DNA of 64,000 nt from assembly GCF_900116105.1 (NCBI RefSeq), contig NZ_FPAC01000001.1, positions 2,483,135-2,547,134 on the forward strand, in the 5' to 3' direction. The notes below the pieces were generated by a model. It searched no databases. It was given only the letters and a program-made list of their open reading frames with translations, and was not told the DNA's origin. Of this stretch, positions 7,691 to 17,181 are shown piece after piece; positions within the stretch are counted from its first letter, which is position 1, and every line of letters begins with the position of its first letter. This DNA comes from Paenibacillus sp. 453mf (GTDB lineage: Bacteria; Bacillota; Bacilli; Paenibacillales; Paenibacillaceae). The translations under genes and the position numbers were made by a program.

Positions 7691-8944
7691 TTATCTGCGA
7701 TCCTGCGGACCACCCACAAATGCCTTGACATCCGTGTCCAGATTATAAGCCGTATGCAGCGCTTGAATGACTTCGTTCAGCTTGTTGCCTTCAATGACAC
7801 AGGATACTTTAATCTCAGATGTACTCACCATTTTGATGTTGACGCCCTGTTTAGAAATAACATCAAACATTTGAGCTGCAACTCCTGGATGGCTGACCAT
7901 ACCTGCTCCAACGATGGATACTTTAACCAAGTTCTCTTCAAAAGTAACTTCACGGTAAGGAAGCACCAGCTTCATTCCATTGATGACCTCAATTGCACGC
8001 TCGCGATCATCCAGGGCTACAGTGCAGGAGAAGTCGGCTTTGCCGTTACTGATACCGCTCTGTACGATAATATCAACGTCAATTTGGGCTTGAGCCAATG
8101 CACCGAACATGCCGGCTAGCACACCCGGAATATCCTCTACTCCTAGAATACTGATTCGTGCTACGTTTTTATCATAAGCAATTCCGCTTACCACTACTCC
8201 CTGTTCCAATGCAGCTTCCTCCTTCACAACCGTTCCTTCATTATAGTTAAAGCTTGAACGTACAACCAAAGGCACCTTAGAATGCTTCGCATACTCTACT
8301 GCCCGCGGATGCAGAACCGCTGTACCGAGGTGAGCCAGTTCAAGCATTTCATCGTATGAAATTTCTTTGAGCTTGCGAGCTACTTTGACGATCCGAGGAT
8401 CTGTCGAATATACACCATCTACATCGGTATAAATCTCACAGGCATCCGCCTTAATTGCAGCGGCTAGAGCTACAGCCGTCGTATCCGAGCCGCCTCGGCC
8501 TAGTGTCGTAATTTCACCATCTGCCGTAATACCCTGGAAACCTGCCACAATAACGATCTTGCCTTCATCAAGTGAACGCAGAACCTTCTCCGGATTAATA
8601 TCCGTAATTCTCGCTTTGCCATGTACCGGCTCCGTCACAAATCCTGCCTGCCAGCCTGTATATGAAACCGCTTCTCGGCCGAGCTGCTGTATAGCCATGG
8701 ACAGCATCGCAATTGAAATTTGCTCACCTGTCGTCATCAGCATATCCAGTTCCCGTGCCGGAAGCTTGTTATTTAACAATTTCGCTTGATCAATTAAATC
8801 GTCTGTTGTATCTCCCATTGCTGAAACGACAACTACACATTTATGCCCCTCATCCTGTTTCTCGGCAACACGTTTGGCTACCCTCTGCATCCGTTCTGTA
8901 TCTCCAACAGAACTGCCTCCGAATTTCATTACGAACAAAGACAA
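7691..8944 (-). CDS. lysC: Aspartate kinase (monofunctional, ACT-regulated)
   Basis: Catalyses ATP-dependent phosphorylation of aspartate, the first step to lysine, diaminopimelate, methionine and threonine. The N-terminal kinase domain has the signature VMKFGGSSVG and the RGGSDTTAVALAAA loop; the C-terminal about 150 residues are two ACT domains (SILGVEDIPGVLAGMF and VKVSIVGAGMVSHPGVAAQMF). From TTG at 8944 the product is 417 residues; a ribosome site (GGGAGTGAG) precedes it and homologues begin here, whereas the longer frame to 8995 adds 17 unusual residues. Whether it is the lysine- or diaminopimelate-sensitive isozyme cannot be told from sequence. The leader is about 70 bases, too short for a lysine riboswitch. 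Confidence 0.93.
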   Translation of the reverse strand: MSLFVMKFGGSSVGDTERMQRVAKRVAEKQDEGHKCVVVVSAMGDTTDDLIDQAKLLNNKLPARELDMLMTTGEQISIAMLSMAIQQLGREAVSYTGWQAGFVTEPVHGKARITDINPEKVLRSLDEGKIVIVAGFQGITADGEITTLGRGGSDTTAVALAAAIKADACEIYTDVDGVYSTDPRIVKVARKLKEISYDEMLELAHLGTAVLHPRAVEYAKHSKVPLVVRSSFNYNEGTVVKEEAALEQGVVVSGIAYDKNVARISILGVEDIPGVLAGMFGALAQAQIDVDIIVQSGISNGKADFSCTVALDDRERAIEVINGMKLVLPYREVTFEENLVKVSIVGAGMVSHPGVAAQMFDVISKQGVNIKMVSTSEIKVSCVIEGNKLNEVIQALHTAYNLDTDVKAFVGGPQDRR

Positions 8945-9021
8945 ACCGAACTCACTCCCTACAGTATGTAACGTAAGATTGTAAACCATAAGCAAGCCTA
9001 AAGCTTACCTTGCTTCTAAAC

Positions 9022-9050
9022 AGTATAATACGAATAGCGCTATGTTGTAA
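9022..9050 (-). promoter_or_regulatory. Sigma-A promoter of aspartate kinase
   Basis: Minus strand TTACAA (9045-9050), 17 bases, TATACT (9022-9027). Near consensus with ideal spacing; transcript start expected near 9015, about 70 bases before the TTG start. Confidence 0.75.
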
Positions 9051-9109
9051 CCCTTTTTTACGGTAAATCAGTAAAGATGCTGCTGTAAAAATATTGAATT
9101 CATCATAAT

Positions 9110-9149
9110 AAAACAATATCCCCTGCCGAATGAATCTTAAGCAGAGGAT
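9110..9149 (-). terminator. Probable terminator downstream of efp
   Basis: Inverted repeat ATCC-CTGC against GCAG-GGAT with a 14-base loop, followed on the minus strand by ATTGTTTTATT. It is about 45 bases past the efp stop. Confidence 0.5.
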
Positions 9150-9193
9150 AGTGCCGCATTATACTAATTGATTAACTTACAAGTGTCCATCAT

Positions 9194-9751
9194 TTACGCG
9201 CGGGAGTTATATTTACCTTCGCGAGTATCGATGATCAGAACATCGCCTTCGTTAATGAAGAGAGGAACCTGTACGTTCAGACCTGTTTCCACTTTTGCAT
9301 TTTTGGTAGCACCAGTTGCTGTATTACCTTTGATTCCAGGCTCTGTTTCAACAACTTTCAGCTCAACAGAGTTAGGCAGGTTAATACCCAGGATCTCACC
9401 TTGATAGCTGATGATGTTTACGTTCATGTTCTCTTTGAGGAAGTTGAGTTCCCATTCGAGCTGATCGCTAGTCAGTGTAAATTGGTCATATGTTTCGTTA
9501 TCCATGAAGGTATGCTCATCACCGCTTGCATAGAGGTAAGATACACCGCGGTTATCGATTTGAGCGCGTCCAATCGTTTCACCAGCGCGGAAAGTTCTCT
9601 CTACTGTGTTGCCGTTACGCAGGTTTTTAAGCTTAGAGCGAACAAATGCCGCACCTTTACCTGGTTTAACGTGCTGGAAATCAAGGACCGTAAAGATATC
9701 TCCGTCAACCTCTACTGTCAAGCCTGTTTTAAAATCGTTTACTGAAATCAC
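9194..9751 (-). CDS. efp: Translation elongation factor P
   Basis: A 185-residue three-domain OB-fold factor that relieves ribosome stalling on polyproline. Lys32 in the loop [10 protein letters not shown] is the residue that is post-translationally modified in the family. The C-terminal signature [21 protein letters not shown] is intact. The GTG start at 9751 follows AGGAGG. It is the last gene of an aroQ-pepQ-efp run on the minus strand, an arrangement shared with Bacillus (yqhS-yqhT-efp). Confidence 0.97.
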   Translation of the reverse strand: MISVNDFKTGLTVEVDGDIFTVLDFQHVKPGKGAAFVRSKLKNLRNGNTVERTFRAGETIGRAQIDNRGVSYLYASGDEHTFMDNETYDQFTLTSDQLEWELNFLKENMNVNIISYQGEILGINLPNSVELKVVETEPGIKGNTATGATKNAKVETGLNVQVPLFINEGDVLIIDTREGKYNSRA

Positions 9752-9774
9752 TAAAAAACCCCTCCTAATAATAG

Positions 9775-10845
9775 TTACAGCTTCAAAAGTTCCTTTTTGG
9801 AATGCGTGAGCAGGCGAATCCCTGATTCTGTAATCACGACATCATCCTCAATTCGTACACCGCCGATACCAGGCAGATAAATACCCGGCTCCACGGTAAC
9901 GACCATACCAGGCTCAAGAATATCATCGCTCAGCTTGGACAGCCTAGGAGATTCATGAACCTCCATGCCTAGTCCATGTCCGGTACTGTGACCGAACTGG
10001 TCTCCATAGCCATATTTCGTAATAATATCTCTTGCGAGAGCATCCGCTTCTCTTCCTGTCATACCCGGCTTTATATGTTCCAAAGTATGTAATTGGGCTT
10101 CCAATACAATATCGTAGATCTCTAGCAGCTTGTCTGCAGGATTGCCGATTGCAATGGTCCGCGTTAAGTCCGAACAATATCCGTCAAGAAGTGCTCCAAA
10201 ATCAAAAGTAACAAAGTTTGACGTTTCAATCACTTTGCCGCTGGCAACCCCATGTGGCATTGCCGAACGTTCGCCAGAAGCTACAATCGTATCGAACGAA
10301 GATGATGCTGCACCATTTTTGCGCATGAAGAATTCCATTTCCAGATCCACTTCACGCTCTGTCATTCCCGGCTTGATCACATTCAGGATATGTGAAAAAG
10401 TCAAGTCAGCCAAATCCGCAGCACGCTGCATGATGGCAATCTCGTTCTCATCCTTGTATATCCGCAGCTTCTCAACCAGGCCGCTGACAGGCACAAGAGA
10501 AACTGGCTTCAGCTGCTCTGAATACAACCCATACGTAGAGAAAGTGACCAAATCCTGTTCAAAACCGAGAGACTTAATCCCTTCTTTATCCAGCAGCTCT
10601 TTAACTGTAATCATCGGCTTCGCTGCATGTTCCACTACCGTGTAGCCTGCCGCCTGCTGAGGAGCTTGTGTCATGTAACGGAAATCCGTAAGCAAATAGG
10701 CTTGCTCAAGCGTAATTAATACATATCCTGCTGAACCCGTAAACCCGGTCATGTATCGTCTATTAATAGGACTGGTGACCAAGAACGCTTCCAGCTGAGA
10801 CTCTTGCATCGCCTTACGCAATTTCAACACTCGGTTGTTCCCCAT
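9775..10845 (-). CDS. M24 family Xaa-Pro dipeptidase/aminopeptidase (YqhT-like)
   Basis: A metallopeptidase with a creatinase-like N-terminal domain (about 1-130) and a pita-bread catalytic domain. The metal ligands are visible: two Asp in [17 protein letters not shown], His in [10 protein letters not shown], and Glu in VEPGIYLPG and VRIEDDVV. It should remove N-terminal residues before proline. I chose ATG 10845 (356 residues), eight bases after AAGAAGG and matching the YqhT start (..RRYMTGF.. at residue 31); a GTG start at 10869 is possible. It lies between aroQ and efp, the conserved Bacillus order. Confidence 0.93.
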   Translation of the reverse strand: MGNNRVLKLRKAMQESQLEAFLVTSPINRRYMTGFTGSAGYVLITLEQAYLLTDFRYMTQAPQQAAGYTVVEHAAKPMITVKELLDKEGIKSLGFEQDLVTFSTYGLYSEQLKPVSLVPVSGLVEKLRIYKDENEIAIMQRAADLADLTFSHILNVIKPGMTEREVDLEMEFFMRKNGAASSSFDTIVASGERSAMPHGVASGKVIETSNFVTFDFGALLDGYCSDLTRTIAIGNPADKLLEIYDIVLEAQLHTLEHIKPGMTGREADALARDIITKYGYGDQFGHSTGHGLGMEVHESPRLSKLSDDILEPGMVVTVEPGIYLPGIGGVRIEDDVVITESGIRLLTHSKKELLKL

Positions 10846-10884
10846 GATTATACCTTCTTTCTTCGCCACGTTCCTTCGATCGAT

Positions 10885-11331
10885 CTAACAGTCTTGGATC
10901 TCCAAATAGCGGTACATCGCGTTTAGAGCATGTTCATAGCTGTAAGCCCCGAAACCGGAAATTTGTCCGATCGTTACCGGTGCAATGACCGATGTATGTC
11001 GGAAAGACTCACGCGCATGAATATTAGACAGATGAAGTTCAATGGCAGGAATTTTAACTGCGCCCAAAGCGTCGCGAATAGCGTAGCTGTAGTGAGTAAA
11101 GGCACCTGCATTCAGCAATATTCCGTCAACTTCCCCCAAGGAAGCATGAATTCGGTCGATAAGTTCCCCTTCATGATTCGATTGATAAAAAGTAATGGAT
11201 ACGGAAAGCTTCTCTGCCTGAGCACGAAGCATCTCTTCAATGGATTGAAGACTCTGCTTACCATAAATACCAGGCTCACGCACACCAAGCATATTCAGGT
11301 TCGGGCCGTTCATGACCAGAATCCGCTTCAT
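10885..11331 (-). CDS. aroQ: Type II 3-dehydroquinate dehydratase
   Basis: Converts 3-dehydroquinate to 3-dehydroshikimate in the shikimate pathway as a dodecameric cytosolic enzyme. The start MKRILVMNGPNLNMLG, the catalytic Tyr region (GIYG), LLNAGAFTHYSYAIRDAL and the ELHLSNIHARESFRHTS motif are all present. From ATG 11331 it has 148 residues; in-frame GTG codons 5 and 4 positions earlier cannot be excluded. First gene of the aroQ-pepQ-efp run. Confidence 0.95.
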   Translation of the reverse strand: MKRILVMNGPNLNMLGVREPGIYGKQSLQSIEEMLRAQAEKLSVSITFYQSNHEGELIDRIHASLGEVDGILLNAGAFTHYSYAIRDALGAVKIPAIELHLSNIHARESFRHTSVIAPVTIGQISGFGAYSYEHALNAMYRYLEIQDC

Positions 11332-11466
11332 ACCCCCGCGCACCACCTTTCCTGCAAATAACCATCTGCTATTTTACCATACCGGATATTGGATTGAGAA
11401 GCTTTTTTGCTCCACGTCAGCAGTGATGAGCGTTCGGTGAATAGCATATTACCTACTCGTTTATCA

Positions 11467-11952
11467 TTAGACCATTTCTGGCTCTCTTTTACGTTCATCC
11501 GTAAACTCCATCGCGACGCTGTAACCTATGAACAATCCCCACAGCAGAAACAAGCAGACTTCGCTAAAAATGGAATCCCAGGTCAGCTGGTTTAAAGGCT
11601 TCATCATCCCTGTCCAAGGGCCAATCCATACAAAGAGAATGATCCACCAGGCAAGTCCATAGATCAGTCCGGGAATAGGCCCCTTCCGCTTTCGGAACAG
11701 GTACGTATAAATAATGGAGGCAAGCAGTGAAAAGACGATGAAAAATAACCACCCGATAAAATGTCCCTGAACTTTATATATATAAGCATGCTTAAAGAAA
11801 GGCTCCGCCAAAAAACCGATCGGTACGACAGTAAAATTAAAATAGTAAAATATCCACTGAATGCCTCCCCATATCAAGCCTGCAAAAAAGCCGATCTCCA
11901 AGGCAAAAGCAAATGGATTCGTAATTTGTCTTCGCTGTTCTATGTGATTCAT
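11467..11952 (-). CDS. yqhR: YqhR-like integral membrane protein
   Basis: A 161-residue protein with four hydrophobic helices (about 17-35, 62-85, 92-112 and 128-146), Trp/Phe rich (FFAGLIWGGIQWIFYYFNF). It matches YqhR of Bacillus in pattern and in neighbourhood: divergent from yqhQ and upstream of aroQ. Function unknown. A GGGAGGA ribosome site precedes ATG 11952. A possible promoter (TTGCGG, 17, TATATA on the minus strand, about 11976-12005) lies just upstream. Confidence 0.8.
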   Translation of the reverse strand: MNHIEQRRQITNPFAFALEIGFFAGLIWGGIQWIFYYFNFTVVPIGFLAEPFFKHAYIYKVQGHFIGWLFFIVFSLLASIIYTYLFRKRKGPIPGLIYGLAWWIILFVWIGPWTGMMKPLNQLTWDSIFSEVCLFLLWGLFIGYSVAMEFTDERKREPEMV

Positions 11953-12234
11953 AAAATCCTCCCGCAGCTTATGTAATTATATATCTTCGATCTAAGAGAC
12001 CCGCAACTTTTTGTGCTGCAGCTCGTACATAAACACAACCACACTATTGCATCTGATAACCAACAGCTATGTATGACTCGAGCTTCAGCAACTGACAAGA
12101 AATACGCTCTCGTGAAGAACCTTGTTACAACTTGTAGTATGTTCAAATTACTGAAGACTAGTCAGAACTAGAAATTGCTGGCGGAATTCGATACAATGTA
12201 AACAATCGAAGTTAAGAATAGGAAGGTGAGCTCT

Positions 12235-13239
12235 TTGCCTCAAGAATCAAAGCCAATGGCTTATGGCGGTCAAGCCGTAATTGAAGGGGTCATGTTCGGC
12301 GGGAAGCACGTGAATGTCACTGCAGTACGTCGCAAAAACCAAGAAATCACTTTTCTTGAAGTGCCTAAGCAAGACAAGTCCTGGGTCACCAAATTGCGGA
12401 AAGTCCCTTTTCTGCGGGGAATTGTGAGTCTGATTGATTCCAGCGCCAAGGGAACCAGGCATTTAAATTATTCGGCAGATGCATACGCAGACGACGAGCT
12501 GACACCAGAAGATCGTGCGAAGTCTCAAGAGGATGAAGATTCTGGCTGGAGTTTGTCGATGATTATCGGCGTTGCTGCCGTGGGTATCTTATCCTTTGTA
12601 TTTGGCAAAGTGGTATTGACGGCGGTTCCGGTATTTATAGAAGATTTTCTATTTGGCAGCCTGTCGATCAGCCGGTTCGGTCATACTTTTATTGAAGGAA
12701 TTATTAAGATCCTGCTTGTCTTTGCTTACCTCTACTTCTTATCCATGACACCAACCATTAAGCGATTGTTTCAATATCATGGTGCGGAGCATAAAGTAAT
12801 AAGTGCATATGAAGCTGGCGCTGAGCTCACACCGGAAAGTGTGCAGAAATTCAGCCGTCTCCACTACAGATGCGGAAGCAGCTTCTTGGTACTCAGTGTT
12901 ATTGTCGGTGTTCTTGTCTATTCTGTATTCTCGATTCCATTCCCTTACGATAATGTATGGGAACGTGTAGGACAGCGGCTCATGCTCTTGCCGATCGTAC
13001 TCGGTGTTTCATTTGAAGTATTAAAGTTTACAAACGCAGTAAGAGATATACCGGTTCTTCGCTTCCTTGGTTATCCGGGTCTGTGGCTTCAGCTCCTGAC
13101 AACGAAGGAACCAACGAATGAGCAGGTTGAAGTATCGATTGCTTCCTTTAACCGTATGCGCGAGCTTGATGCGGAATTTGAAAAATCACCCGCAACGTTC
13201 AGTGTAACTAGCGGTAATCTTGATCCTGTGAAAGGATGA
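12235..13239 (+). CDS. yqhQ: YqhQ family membrane protein (DUF1385)
   Basis: A 334-residue protein of the DUF1385/YqhQ family, whose biochemical function is not established. The N-terminal block YGGQAVIEGVMFGGK is the defining motif, followed by a soluble segment, two to four membrane helices (about 105-130, 155-180, 215-240, 265-285) and the conserved YHGAEHKVISAYE and LHYRCGSSFL blocks with candidate His/Cys ligands. I prefer TTG 12235, four bases after AAGGTGAG, over the in-frame GTG 12226, which lies inside the ribosome site. Divergent from yqhR as in Bacillus. Confidence 0.92.
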   Translation: MPQESKPMAYGGQAVIEGVMFGGKHVNVTAVRRKNQEITFLEVPKQDKSWVTKLRKVPFLRGIVSLIDSSAKGTRHLNYSADAYADDELTPEDRAKSQEDEDSGWSLSMIIGVAAVGILSFVFGKVVLTAVPVFIEDFLFGSLSISRFGHTFIEGIIKILLVFAYLYFLSMTPTIKRLFQYHGAEHKVISAYEAGAELTPESVQKFSRLHYRCGSSFLVLSVIVGVLVYSVFSIPFPYDNVWERVGQRLMLLPIVLGVSFEVLKFTNAVRDIPVLRFLGYPGLWLQLLTTKEPTNEQVEVSIASFNRMRELDAEFEKSPATFSVTSGNLDPVKG

Positions 13240-13248
13240 GGATCTGAC

Positions 13249-13578
13249 ATGATTAAGCATGCTTTGGTTTTTTGGACCATCATCATATTGGCGGTCTTCG
13301 GTTTATATGAGCATTTTCAGCGGGGTGAATGGGCTGCCTTGATCTTTCCCCTGATTCTGGGCGGACTCATCTTCTGGTTTTATAAGAGACCACCACGGGC
13401 ATTGACTGGCAGACATCCCAAGGTTAAGCCTTCCAAGGCAACGATGGCAAAGCTTGAACGGAACAAGTCAGGACATAGATCCGGACCGTCAGCGAATAAG
13501 CGCAAGAGCTACCCATTTCATGTCATTGAAGGACAAAAGAAAAGCAAAAATGACGATGAGCTACCAAAATATCATTAG
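13249..13578 (+). CDS. Small conserved membrane protein with basic tail, function unknown
   Basis: A 109-residue protein: two membrane helices (about 4-20 and 30-47) followed by a strongly basic, Lys/Arg/Ser-rich cytoplasmic tail (about 50-109). It starts nine bases after the yqhQ stop with GATGAGG upstream and ends in a strong terminator, so it is co-transcribed with yqhQ. I recall similar short proteins after yqhQ in Paenibacillus but recognise no domain. Confidence 0.75.
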   Translation: MIKHALVFWTIIILAVFGLYEHFQRGEWAALIFPLILGGLIFWFYKRPPRALTGRHPKVKPSKATMAKLERNKSGHRSGPSANKRKSYPFHVIEGQKKSKNDDELPKYH

Positions 13579-13581
13579 CAT

Positions 13582-13618
13582 AAAGTCCTTTGACCTTAAG
13601 CAGGTCAAAGGACTTTTT
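13582..13618. terminator. Bidirectional terminator after the yqhQ operon
   Basis: A 14-base perfect stem (13582-13595 / 13603-13616) with a seven-base loop, followed on the plus strand by TTTTT. It separates the yqhQ operon from the convergent GHL10 gene and could serve both. Confidence 0.85.
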
Positions 13619-13657
13619 AGGTTGGGGCTCAAATTTTTAGGAATCCAAAATATCAGT

Positions 13658-15244
13658 TCATTTGCCGTAATAGTTTTGCAGGGCCTCAACCAAGCCGAGC
13701 GGATTCTTGGTCAGATATTGTGCACTAAAGTAAATATCGCCATCTACTTCTGGATATTGCTCATTGTATTTGAGCTGATTAATAATTTCATTCGCTGTAT
13801 GCCAGCCTGCTTCTGAAGTTCCCAGCTTATATGGTGAGTGACCAATATACAGATCTACGTCCGTCCCTGTCACCTCATCAACCCACCAGTCAACCAGAAT
13901 ATCGTATCTCGCAGCTGGAAGCGACAAGCTCCAATAGATTTGCGGAGCAACATAATCAATCCATTCCTCCTGTATCCAGGTACGAACATCGGCATGCATG
14001 TCATCATAAGCTGTCACGCCAGCTTTCGTATTCGAGCCTGTCGGGTCGTCTGCGATATTTCTCCACACGCCGAAGGGACTAATCCCGTACTCGACTCCAG
14101 GTTTGGAGGCTTCGATTTGTTCCCCAAGTGATTGAACGAACCTATTAATGTTATCTACACGCCAGTCATTAATATCTTTATAGTTGTTGATATTGTACGC
14201 TTTGAAGGCAGCAGCATCATTAAAGGTAACATTTGATGGATAGAAATAATCGTCCAAATGAACCCCATCAATGTCATAGCGATTCACAACTTCCATAATG
14301 GCATCAATAATATGCTGTCTTGCTTCGGGAATGCCCGGATTAATGTACATCTGATTCTTTGCTGTAACGATCCATTCCGGATGCTGGTTCACTACATGCT
14401 TGGCTGCGTTCTTGCTGCTGTCGGCTGTCGTATTAGCTCGGAAAGGATTAAACCAAGCATGGAATTCCATCCCCCGTTTATGTACCTCCTCAATCATAAA
14501 GCTGACAGGATCATATCCTGGATCTACACCTTGTGTGCCTGTCAATACCTTGTTCCAGGGAACAAGTGTGGAAGGATATATTGCATCGGCAGCGCCTCTC
14601 AATTGAACAAATACGGCATTGATGCCCATAGATTCCAGCTTATCGAGCTCCTGGATAAAGTCTCTCTTTTGCTTCTCGACATTGTTCACTGAGCCTGATT
14701 TCGGCCAGTCACCGTTAATGGTGGATATCCACGCGCCTCTCATATCATGATCCTCCGGTTCTCCAGGTACAATCGGAATTTCCGGATCAGTCGGCCACAA
14801 ATTTGTAGAAGTGAGGTGAATGGTCTTGGCCGATTGATTCCATTTCACAATAAGGCCCAGATGCTCGCTGACAAAACGAATCGGCACCATCACACGGTTT
14901 TGAGTGTTGGTCACATTCGCGGTCAACTGCACCGTTCTTCCATTTACAATCGCCGTGGTCTTCCCTTGTGTCAGCGACAAGTCATTGCCAAACCCCTGAA
15001 TCCGAACTGTTTTGGACGCCTGATTCCACCCTACCGAAGCGCCAATGCCTTCACTAATTACACGAAGCGGCACCATCGTGACATTGACTTTAGGCACAAT
15101 ATAAGGGGCAACGTCCGTCTCCAGCTTCTCTCCATCCAAATAGATTGTAATTGCTGACGTACTGGCTGCGAATGTTACAGTTCCCCCTTGAAATGCCAGC
15201 AAACAGACTAGCAATAATGCGATGCATTGTTTCAATCTCCTCAT
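13658..15244 (-). CDS. Secreted family 10-like glycosylhydrolase (DUF187/GHL10) with copper-amine-oxidase N-terminal repeats
   Basis: The mature protein is extracellular: a Sec signal peptide (RRLKQCIALLLVCLLAFQGG, cleavage near ..TFAAS) begins at the preferred ATG 15244. Residues about 30-150 contain two copper-amine-oxidase-N modules (VPLRVISEGIGASVGWNQ, VPIRFVSEHLGLIVKWNQ), which Paenibacillus uses as wall-associated domains. From about 175 the DUF187/GHL10 TIM barrel begins (DMRGAWISTINGDWP), with GVHLDDYFYP, ISPFGVWRN and DYVAPQIYW as conserved blocks. By family, it should act on a cell-envelope or polysaccharide glycan; the substrate is not known. About 528 residues; complete. Confidence 0.9.
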   Translation of the reverse strand: MRRLKQCIALLLVCLLAFQGGTVTFAASTSAITIYLDGEKLETDVAPYIVPKVNVTMVPLRVISEGIGASVGWNQASKTVRIQGFGNDLSLTQGKTTAIVNGRTVQLTANVTNTQNRVMVPIRFVSEHLGLIVKWNQSAKTIHLTSTNLWPTDPEIPIVPGEPEDHDMRGAWISTINGDWPKSGSVNNVEKQKRDFIQELDKLESMGINAVFVQLRGAADAIYPSTLVPWNKVLTGTQGVDPGYDPVSFMIEEVHKRGMEFHAWFNPFRANTTADSSKNAAKHVVNQHPEWIVTAKNQMYINPGIPEARQHIIDAIMEVVNRYDIDGVHLDDYFYPSNVTFNDAAAFKAYNINNYKDINDWRVDNINRFVQSLGEQIEASKPGVEYGISPFGVWRNIADDPTGSNTKAGVTAYDDMHADVRTWIQEEWIDYVAPQIYWSLSLPAARYDILVDWWVDEVTGTDVDLYIGHSPYKLGTSEAGWHTANEIINQLKYNEQYPEVDGDIYFSAQYLTKNPLGLVEALQNYYGK

Positions 15245-15335
15245 ACAACCCTTGTCCTCCATAGCATTGGTATTTAGAAAAATAAACCATTTCCTATGAA
15301 TATAGACGCGGGTTATATTCGGTTAGTTGCGGATA

Positions 15336-15377
15336 AAAAGAAAAACACCGGTCCCGGAATTTAATCAGGACGGTGTT
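15336..15377 (-). terminator. Terminator of mntR
   Basis: Stem AACACCG-TCC against GGA-CGGTGTT (15344-15377); on the minus strand it runs into TTTTTCTTTTT. It ends four bases before the mntR stop codon. Confidence 0.8.
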
Positions 15378-15380
15378 CCT

Positions 15381-15806
15381 CTATGATTCGTTTGTCAATT
15401 CTTTGTGCACATTCTGTAAATCCTCTAACCTGGCGTTGTCTCTGCGAAAATACTCGACAAGTGTTTCGATGCATGTAATGGAATCCCAGCTCAAATGATG
15501 CTCTATCCCTTCAACATCTGTATAGATATTCTCTTTCTTGACGCCAATCATCGTTAAAAATTCCTCAAGCAGCTCATGACGGTCCATTAGACGCTTGCCC
15601 ATCTTTTTGCCTTTTGGCGTCAGCACGAGTCCGCGGTATTTTTCATAGATCAAATATTCGTCTTTATCCAGCTTCTGGATCATCTTGGTTACAGAGGAAG
15701 GATGGACTTCCAGCCCCTCAGCTATATCGGATACACGCGCATAGCCCTTCTCGTCAATTAACTTATAAATTCGCTCCAAATAATCTTCCATACTGGGCGT
15801 TGGCAT
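15381..15806 (-). CDS. mntR: Manganese-responsive transcriptional regulator MntR
   Basis: A 141-residue DtxR-family regulator nearly collinear with Bacillus MntR (142 residues). All the known metal ligands are in place: Asp8, Glu11, His77, Glu99, Glu102 and His103. The winged helix occupies residues about 1-70 ([20 protein letters not shown] is the recognition region) and the rest is the dimerisation domain. It represses manganese uptake genes when Mn(II) is replete; no mntH or mntABCD gene is in this window. Ribosome site AAGAGGTAAGGC precedes the ATG. Confidence 0.96.
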   Translation of the reverse strand: MPTPSMEDYLERIYKLIDEKGYARVSDIAEGLEVHPSSVTKMIQKLDKDEYLIYEKYRGLVLTPKGKKMGKRLMDRHELLEEFLTMIGVKKENIYTDVEGIEHHLSWDSITCIETLVEYFRRDNARLEDLQNVHKELTNES

Positions 15807-15884
15807 TTGCCTTACCTCTTTTCATTTATGAACTAGCGTCTGATTCGATCGCACAACTTTGCTCTTGTAATGATACATGTTATC

Positions 15885-15901
15885 ACTTGCGATTTGCAAG
15901 T
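15885..15901. promoter_or_regulatory. Short palindrome upstream of mntR
   Basis: ACTTGC-GATTT-GCAAGT, a perfect six-base inverted repeat 79 bases upstream of mntR. The minus-strand TTGCAA within it could be the -35 of an mntR promoter with TATCAT 18 bases downstream. A role as operator is inference; it does not closely resemble the MntR box. Confidence 0.3.
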
Positions 15902-16011
15902 CTTAAAGCCTGACAAGCGCTCCTTACATGACTTAACTTACCACGCTTAATGTGAACACACCGATGGCACAATAACAAAGAATTGAATATAGGGAGAGGA
16001 GCCAACAACCC

Positions 16012-17082
16012 ATGACGTTACTCGTTCCGGAAAAGCCTAAACGCAAGCTTAAGCCTACAGCTCCCTTTGTTCCTGATTTAGTTTATTTTGAACCACAGGC
16101 ACTTGAATATGATAAAGGCAAACGCATTATGGAATGGGTCAAAGCTCATAATATTGAATATCGAATGACCACTTCGCACAACCGAATTACGAATCTGCCA
16201 GGGGAGACGGATCAGGAGAAATACCGTATTGCCAAAAGAACCCTCGTGGTTGGCCTCCGCAAAACGCTTAAATTCGATCAATCTAAGCCCTCTGCCGAAT
16301 ATGCGATTCCGATATCTACAGGATGCATGGGACATTGTCACTACTGCTACCTGCAAACCACGCTTGGGAGCAAGCCCTATATTCGTGTATATGTGAACAC
16401 AGAGGATATACTGCATGCGGCGAAGGATTATATTGAAGTACGCAAGCCGGAAATTACCCGGTTTGAAGCTGCTTGTACTTCCGACCCTGTCGGGCTTGAA
16501 CATATTACAGGGAGCCTTGGCGATCTCATTCGCTTTATGGCTGATGAAGAGTTTGGACGACTTCGGTTCGTTACCAAATATCATCATGTAGATCCACTAC
16601 TTAACATTAAGCATAACGGCCATACGCGTATTCGATTCAGCGTGAATGCCGAGTATGTGATTAAGAATTTTGAGCCTGCCACTTCCCGATTCGAAGAACG
16701 TATTGAAGCCGCAGGAAAAATAGCTCATGCCGGTTATCCGCTCGGATTTATTATCGCCCCTATTATTTGGTATGACGGCTGGGAAAAGGGCTATAGCGAG
16801 CTGCTGGAACGGCTTAAAGAAAACCTGCCACAGGATGCGACAAAGGATTTAACATTTGAGATGATTCAGCATCGCTTTACCAAGACAGCCAAAAATGTAA
16901 TTGAGCAGCGCTATCCCAAATCCAAGCTGGAAATGGATATAGCCAAACGCGAGACCAAATGGGGGAAGTGGGGACAATATAAATATGTATACCCCAAAGA
17001 TCAGCAGCAGGCTCTCCGTGAATTTATTACCGAACGCATCTTCGAAGCTTTCCCTCAAGCAAAGATCGATTATTTCACCTAA
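16012..17082 (+). CDS. splB: Spore photoproduct lyase
   Basis: A radical-SAM enzyme that splits the spore-specific thymine dimer (spore photoproduct) during germination, using a [4Fe-4S] cluster and S-adenosylmethionine. The cluster cysteines are in TGCMGHCHYCYLQ (Cys105, Cys109, Cys112; the CX3CX2C of this family), and Cys155 in FEAACTSDPVG corresponds to the catalytic hydrogen-donor cysteine of Bacillus SplB. Length 356 matches the family. Ribosome site GGGAGAGGAG. No splA precedes it. Forespore sigma-G control is known in Bacillus, but I could not identify a convincing sigma-G promoter. Confidence 0.96.
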   Translation: MTLLVPEKPKRKLKPTAPFVPDLVYFEPQALEYDKGKRIMEWVKAHNIEYRMTTSHNRITNLPGETDQEKYRIAKRTLVVGLRKTLKFDQSKPSAEYAIPISTGCMGHCHYCYLQTTLGSKPYIRVYVNTEDILHAAKDYIEVRKPEITRFEAACTSDPVGLEHITGSLGDLIRFMADEEFGRLRFVTKYHHVDPLLNIKHNGHTRIRFSVNAEYVIKNFEPATSRFEERIEAAGKIAHAGYPLGFIIAPIIWYDGWEKGYSELLERLKENLPQDATKDLTFEMIQHRFTKTAKNVIEQRYPKSKLEMDIAKRETKWGKWGQYKYVYPKDQQQALREFITERIFEAFPQAKIDYFT

Positions 17083-17127
17083 GTTCATGGTAAAAAGCCG
17101 TTGAATGCATGATCAATCCGCAAATGC

Positions 17128-17155
17128 AAAAAAACCATCAGTCATCGACTGATGG
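17128..17155 (-). terminator. Terminator of ccdA
   Basis: Nine-base perfect stem (17135-17143 / 17147-17155) with a three-base loop and a seven-T tail on the minus strand. It lies between convergent splB and ccdA. Confidence 0.8.
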
Positions 17156-17181
17156 GCTTCTATACATACCTAAAGTACCAT

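Noticed and set aside
8945..9193. Lysine riboswitch upstream of aspartate kinase
   Set aside because: The promoter at 9022-9050 leaves a leader of only about 70 bases, too short for the aptamer.
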